From the NCBI GenBank assembly GCA_028023455.1, contig JAQFVV010000014.1, forward strand, positions 749,336-813,335: a stretch of 64,000 nucleotides of DNA, in the 5' to 3' direction. Source of the DNA: Epiperipatus broadwayi. Lineage: Eukaryota > Onychophora > Udeonychophora > Euonychophora > Peripatidae. The stretch's first letter is position 1. Every line of letters starts with the position of its first letter. This document shows positions 59,354-64,000 of the stretch, in pieces. The position numbers and the translations under genes were made by a program. A model generated the notes under the pieces. The model saw only the letters and a list, made by a program, of their open reading frames with translations. It ran no database searches and was not told the origin of the DNA.

Positions 59354-59425
59354 GCGTTGGTGGCCTAGCAGTTAGCATAGCTGCCTTCCAAGCAGCTGGC
59401 TCAGGTTTGCTTCCCAGTCAATGCT
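59354..59425 (+). tRNA. tRNA-Gly(UCC)-like sequence, probably a pseudogene or SINE head
   Basis: The 71-72 nt follow eukaryotic tRNA-Gly closely: 5' GCGTTGGTGG, A-box region ggcctagcagttagcat, anticodon arm CTGCC-TTCCAA-GCAG (anticodon TCC), T arm around ggtttgcttcc, and 3' caatgc. The acceptor pairs GCGTTG with CAATGC (one G-U). Differences from a functional gene: the T-loop/B box reads GGTTTGCTTCC where GGTTCGATTCC is expected, and the D arm is altered. There is no T4 terminator directly downstream. So a decayed tRNA gene or the head of a tRNA-Gly SINE is likelier than an active gene. Confidence 0.7.
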
Positions 59426-59899
59426 TTGACCTATAAATAAAATATTATTTGTCATTTAAGATTATATTTAACACTTTACTTTAGCTAAAAAAATATATAA
59501 TTTTAACTTGATTGGTAAGAAAAAATGATTTTTGAATTATAACTAACAAAGAACTTTAACAATTATAACTACTACTGAGAACTGATAATTCTTATTTATA
59601 ACTTTTTTCAACCACTTTCTGATTGGCTACTTCGATATAGTGAGACAAGTTAATTTACATGTAAATTAATTTCTGCTCTGATTTTTATTTTTCTTTCTGA
59701 AAATAATTTATTGAATTAATATTTATATTAAATAATTTTTATTTAACACTTAACTTATAGATTTTTTATAGTAAAACTCTTTATTAACATGAATTTTAAA
59801 ATATTATTATAGAAACAAGTTTAACTTTAGGTTTGTTACATCTTCAACAAAATCTCAAATTATAACATTTATTAAACTAAAATAATGAATTATCTATAG
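59426..59899. other. AT-rich spacer
   Basis: No gene is seen. A segment ending tctgattggctacttcgatata (59619-59640) resembles the right end of the MITE at 14.5 kb (ctgattggttactgcattta), but no matching left end is found. Confidence 0.35.
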
Positions 59900-60366
59900 C
59901 AGGGGTATCTAACAAGTCGATCGTGATCCACTGGTCGATCACAACGCCATTTTTGAACGATTGCGAGGCCAATCTGGTAAGAGCTGTCGGGTAATAAGTG
60001 AAACAAATTAAGTCAAGATTTTCAAGTTTTTTTGTTATTTTTGTTTTTGTTCTAATTTTTTTTTTCAATTCTAGAAAGGTGAAGTCCACTAAACCTATCA
60101 TTATTGAAAATAATCCTTTTAATCTTGATTTAATATAGCTAATTTGAATTAATAAATATTGTTAATAATTATTCATATTGCTTTAATTGCCCCCGAACGT
60201 GAGTTTTTTTGGCCTGTTAAATAATTATTTTTTACTAGGTAGATATATAAAAATAGTATATTTCATACCTCCCCCCACTTATAGTATGCCTTTGACAACA
60301 AGTCGATCGCAACACGTTTTTAAAATAAAAAGTAGATCTTATGAACACAAAAGTTGGCTACTTTTG
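59900..60366. mobile_element. hAT-like MITE with 8-bp target duplication
   Basis: The left end CAGGGGTATCTAAC and the right end, inverted, CAAAAGTAGCCAAC agree at 9 of 14 positions, and aagtcgatcg is subterminal on both sides (59915 and 60300, same orientation). The 8 bases before (atctatag, 59892-59899) and after (gtttatag, 60367-60374) match at 6 of 8, the size expected for hAT. CAGGGGT is a usual hAT start. It is 467 bp long with no transposase. Confidence 0.7.
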
Positions 60367-61041
60367 GTTTATAGCAAACAATAACTAAAATGACAACTTA
60401 TCTACAATATCTGTGCAGAAAACTGAATACATTCACTACAGATTTTACAACATCATTTCTAATATTGTATAATAATTAAATAAGAATTGTTTAAAATAAT
60501 TAACTGAGAATAAAGAATACATTAGAAAACTTACTAAATATTAAATTTTATAGCTAAATTATTATTTTAACAATATATTCTGAATATACTCTAAGCTAGC
60601 TTACAATTTATCTTTGTCAATCTTACCACCAAACCCAGCTCAGTTTAATATAACTATAAACTAACTATGCATACATATATACTGTACCGGTCAAAATAGT
60701 ATGCTCACTTAACAAGATTCAAATCCTAAGCAAAAGTACCTAGAATCCGATCATGCTTGAGATACACAGGTCAGGAGCACTCCTGAATTCTAACCTATTT
60801 GTCTATTCTTCGAATCTCCGACTCAATGAACAACAATCCTGATGATACAGTACAATTATTTTAATTCTGGACCTGAAATCAAAGCGGTAGAGCATAAGAT
60901 CAGACTGATGATGGTGATCGAGATCAGAGTAGCCCAGGAATTACATTTATGAAAGTTATACTTATTAATGCTAAGTTATTAGCTAAAGAAATGTTTCTAA
61001 ATACTAATTAGAGAATAATAATTCAACAACAAACCAGGATT

Positions 61042-61044
<3 letters not shown>
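60367..61044. other. AT-rich spacer
   Basis: No gene is seen. actgtaccggtcaaaatagtatgc (60681-60704) looks like one end of a Tc1/mariner element, but no partner end is found. Some tRNA-like wording (gcggtagagcataagatcagac, 60882) is isolated. Confidence 0.35.

Positions 61045-61126
<82 letters not shown>
61045..61126. repeat. (AT)41 microsatellite
   Basis: A pure AT run of 82 bp. The Ile-Tyr frame on the minus strand is an artefact of it. Confidence 0.97.
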
Positions 61127-61128
<2 letters not shown>

Positions 61129-62759
61129 AAACATAAATATATTACAAAAGTGTTTCATGCTTGGAGAGATATTATATATTTGCAAAACTTGGGATTTGTT
61201 TTTATAAAATCCCCTTTACATTAATTATTTAATGAATATAATTTTATCACATGGCAATACTGTATGGAGAGTTTTGCTCTGTTTATCAATATAATTTTAT
61301 GGAGTGGATTATAACTTGTGCGGAGTTAATATGCCAATTTAGTAACATTTTATTAACAGAATGTTATGGATGCCTAAAATAAATATAAAAGATCATGACA
61401 GGTTTAGTAGTAAATGATTTATTTGATAAACAGGCAAAATATACGATCTCAATCACTTATCTACATTATGAAAATCATTATATATATACTTTTATTGGCA
61501 TTGTTTGGAAAAGTCGTCTTTGGAAAATACATATAAGAAACAAACAATGCGCTACCTTTACGAGAATATATGATACCATCACTAATATAAATGGATTTAC
61601 GTCTATGGGAATCGATAAACATTTTTAAAGAAAGTAGTCTTAAAATCAACACACTGACTAATTAGCATGTTGGCGCATTTCATGAATGAGTCATTATTTC
61701 CAACACCTAATGAAAGGTCAAACAGGCATAAATCCATTAATTAAAACAGTAACGATGCTAGCATGTCATAAAAGAAATACAGATCTTATGGTACTTTGAA
61801 TGCTTCATCATTTTAAGACATTTGATACTGAATAAGGGGTGATATGTCTGCCGTTTTGACGGGATGGTATCAGATGGAGAGGTATGGTTTGATGGTCAGA
61901 ACACAATCAAAACCCTATAAACCTTGTGTTCCACAGGGAGTAGTGTCCCTGATTATGAATGATTTTGAGAACTAAAGCAATAAAGAAATATATGTGGAAG
62001 TACCATAAGAGAAAGGAAAGGTATGCATCATTATACATGTACAATAAACTTAATATACTATATTCGAAAACCTGTAAATGGTTTGACTCCTGCACGATGA
62101 TATATTTAAATAAAGAATCATTCAGAAAATTATAGTAGAAAATAACTCTTTAACTAAAACATGAAACTAACAAATTTTATATTTAATTTCGATTCCCATA
62201 TACGTATTACTGATAAAATTAGCCCTCCAGGCAACAGCAAGAAAAGGTGAAATAATTATATTAAGGTTCATGATCTTTTAAACTGAGAATTTAAAGACAC
62301 ATTCAAATAACAAAGTAAAATATGCATCCACAATAAAATATTTTAGAAAAAAAAACATGAATAACAGATGTAACTATAAAACCAACCTCGCGAGCGATTT
62401 CAGTTTTAAATAAACAAAACTTTATCAATAGATTTTAAATAAAGCTCCCGCTTCTTTCTAAATTAAATGATTATTTTTTCCCCTATTCAAACTCACAAGT
62501 TTGGTTGTTGGCATATTAAAGAAAATCAATTATAGATATATATATTAAACAAAACAAATTAAATATTAATGGAGCCGCACAAAGCTATATAACATAAATG
62601 AAGCATGAAGGGCATAGTGAGAAGTACATTATACTAGTAAGGGATTACAGAGAGAGAATTTCAGAGCATAATTAAAGAGATGTATGAATTAATACATGAA
62701 TAAAACGTAAGATTTTCATTTTATCTTATAGATAAACAAATTATTTAAGGACTTTATAC
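61127..62759. other. AT-rich non-coding DNA
   Basis: No convincing gene is seen. The plus-strand frame 61395-61628 (77 codons) has mixed composition but no splice borders, known motif or GC rise, so I do not call it. Confidence 0.4.
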
Positions 62760-62782
62760 TAAAGGCAGCTCCACATTAAAGG

Positions 62783-63021
62783 TTACCTAAGGTAAGCAGC
62801 ATAGCGGCGTTATTAGCAATCAGCAGTTGGAAGTGATCATCTTATATGGCCGGCTGGATGGAACATGGCAGTTGCAGGCAGACAGTTCTCCAAGAGAAGA
62901 AGAGAAAAGTGCTTCTTTTCTACTCACAATTCATACCACCGAACTTCTGTTGACTTCTTAAAATTTTAAGGTGTTGAAACACTTCGAAAGTAACTGACTG
63001 AAAAGTAACTGACTAAAATCT
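62783..63021 (-). other. Putative non-coding first exon (5' UTR) on the minus strand
   Basis: It starts at the predicted TSS (A at 63021) and could end at a donor-like TTAG|GTAACC near 62785. GC content is higher than nearby and only tiny ATG frames occur, so it would be leader sequence. The downstream minus-strand DNA is AT-rich, as an intron would be. It could belong to a host gene whose body lies below 62.7 kb or to an LTR. No transcript evidence is available. Confidence 0.3.
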
Positions 63022-63052
63022 GAACTCCATGTGTTCTATGGCCCTTTTTATA
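63017..63052 (-). promoter_or_regulatory. Core promoter: TATA box and initiator
   Basis: The minus strand reads TATAAAAAG (63052-63044) in a GC-richer context (gggtg before, ggcc after). An initiator TCAGATT (63023-63017) fits YYANWYY, with its A at 63021, 31 bases from the first T of the TATA box, which is the expected spacing. TCAG-type initiators are usual in arthropods and other animals. Confidence 0.5.
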
Positions 63053-64000
63053 CACCCTTTAATCTTGCCCAGAATGCAATCTCAGTTGCCCACAGCTATC
63101 TCTGTAATCACTTGATTTAATAAAAAAACACATTTAATTAGTAAAATATTTTTAAAACAGATAAGGCCTGAAATACCATTTGCTATATTTTTAGAGATTT
63201 GAAAACAACTAACAATAGAATTGCTTGTGATTTCAATTAAGATTTATAATTTTAATTAATGAAAACGATCTGATTATAGATCAAGATAATTTCAATATTT
63301 TGAGCCTTCCCCACTTTTCTTTGTTGTTACATTCCAATAGTTTAATTAAATACAAATATATAAAAAGATGTTTACAATTTATCTAACAAAACGTCTAATT
63401 TTCAGCAATAAATATTAAGAGGATTATTGCTTCATTATATATATATGGATCACACACACTACTGTTTTACTTTACTAAATATTTTAAATTTTATTAATTT
63501 CTGTAATCATTATGCATACGGTGTGTGGGTGAATTGCATATATTTACTGTGAGGTCTGAATTGCAACTCCCACAGGAGGTTAGTGTAGCTGGTGAAGCAT
63601 GAAGCTCGATGATGATTAGACATCGAGACCGCTTCAATACATACAGACATAACAAACATGTATATTGTTAACTATATTGAGAAAGAATCAAAATCAAACA
63701 AATTTCACTGTCTACTAAAAAGATATAGAAAATCCCAATTAAAAGAAAATGATAATAGTAATCGTAATAATTTATATGTGTATTATTAATAAATATGTTT
63801 TAGTTATTTTAATCTAACGATCTGATGTCAAACTCATCACTAGATTTCCAATTACGGAAGATGAAAAATAAATTTCTACTACATGATTTTCTTTTGATTA
63901 TAATTATAATAATGTACACAACAATAGGTATAGGTACATATAGTCATGAAAAAGGAAATAAGACACTATAATTATAAACAATAGAAGCTGAGGACAATAT
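63053..64000. other. AT-rich DNA upstream of the minus-strand promoter
   Basis: No gene is seen. GC remains raised to about 63,110 (agaatgcaatctcag, cccacagctatctctg), as expected for a proximal promoter, then falls. A short GC-richer patch at 63550-63640 has no identity I can give. Confidence 0.35.

Noticed and set aside
60681-60704. Tc1/mariner terminal repeat (actgtaccggtcaaaa)
   Set aside because: No inverted partner end and no transposase trace within several kb, so an element cannot be delimited.
60997-61185. Minus-strand frame of alternating Ile-Tyr
   Set aside because: It is produced by the (AT)41 microsatellite.

Overview
The window looks like intergenic or intronic DNA of an animal, most likely an invertebrate, and I cannot name the lineage. 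It is about three quarters A+T by eye, depleted in CpG, has no dense bacterial-style gene packing, and is full of eukaryotic repeats: APE-type non-LTR retrotransposons, tRNA-derived SINEs, pogo/Tigger and hAT DNA transposons, MITEs, minisatellites and very long (ATT)n and (AT)n tracts. No intact host protein gene is recognisable. Three short open stretches with splice-site-like borders (near 2.4, 3.2 and 45.4 kb) and one TATA/Inr promoter on the minus strand (63.05 kb) are the only hints of host or LTR transcription units.

Layout. 0-8.5 kb: AT-rich DNA with two candidate exons, a 265-bp tandem repeat (5.8-6.5 kb), a hAT-like MITE (6.8-7.2 kb) and a SINE. 8.8-13.9 kb: non-LTR element A, nearly full length but decayed (ORF1 with zinc knuckles, APE endonuclease, RT). 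14.2-16.8 kb: a MITE, then a minus-strand 3' fragment (D) of the same LINE family and a two-unit repeat. 20.15-20.56 kb: a MITE with 119-bp terminal inverted repeats. 22.3-26.7 kb: strongly C-over-G biased DNA containing a 2.96-kb block with short inverted ends and a CAAA duplication. 27.0-27.4 kb: a head-to-tail SINE trimer. 27.9-30.0 kb: a complete but dead pogo/Tigger transposon. 32.3-34.1 kb: a minus-strand RTE-like LINE fragment, with a GC-richer minisatellite upstream of it (34.2-35.0 kb). 35.4-37.1 kb: a near-perfect hairpin MITE, a pure (ATT)188 tract, a SINE with an (AT)n tail and another MITE. 37.5-39.8 kb: tandem and inverted copies of a 350-420-bp repeat carrying a hammerhead-ribozyme-like core, interrupted by a 1177-bp Tigger-like MITE. 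40-51 kb: AT-rich DNA with G over C bias, SINEs, a 40-bp minisatellite and a candidate terminal exon. 51.1-52.0 kb: LINE fragment C. 53.6-58.7 kb: LINE B, nearly full length and flanked on both sides by (AAT)n/(TAA)n. 59.3-60.4 kb: a tRNA-Gly-like sequence and a hAT-like MITE. 61.0 kb: (AT)41. 62.8-63.05 kb: promoter and putative first exon on the minus strand.

How the parts relate. Four or five copies of one LINE family (A, B, C, D and a short 3' end at 30.05 kb) share ORF1, EN, RT and 3'-end features, so this lineage was a major builder of the locus. The non-autonomous pieces (SINEs, MITEs) would have depended on enzymes from such LINEs and from pogo/hAT transposases. The most unusual structure is the repeat array at 37.5-39.8 kb: its unit size and its CUGANGA/stem II/GAAA signature recall animal retrozymes, but stems I and III are weak, so this remains a hypothesis.
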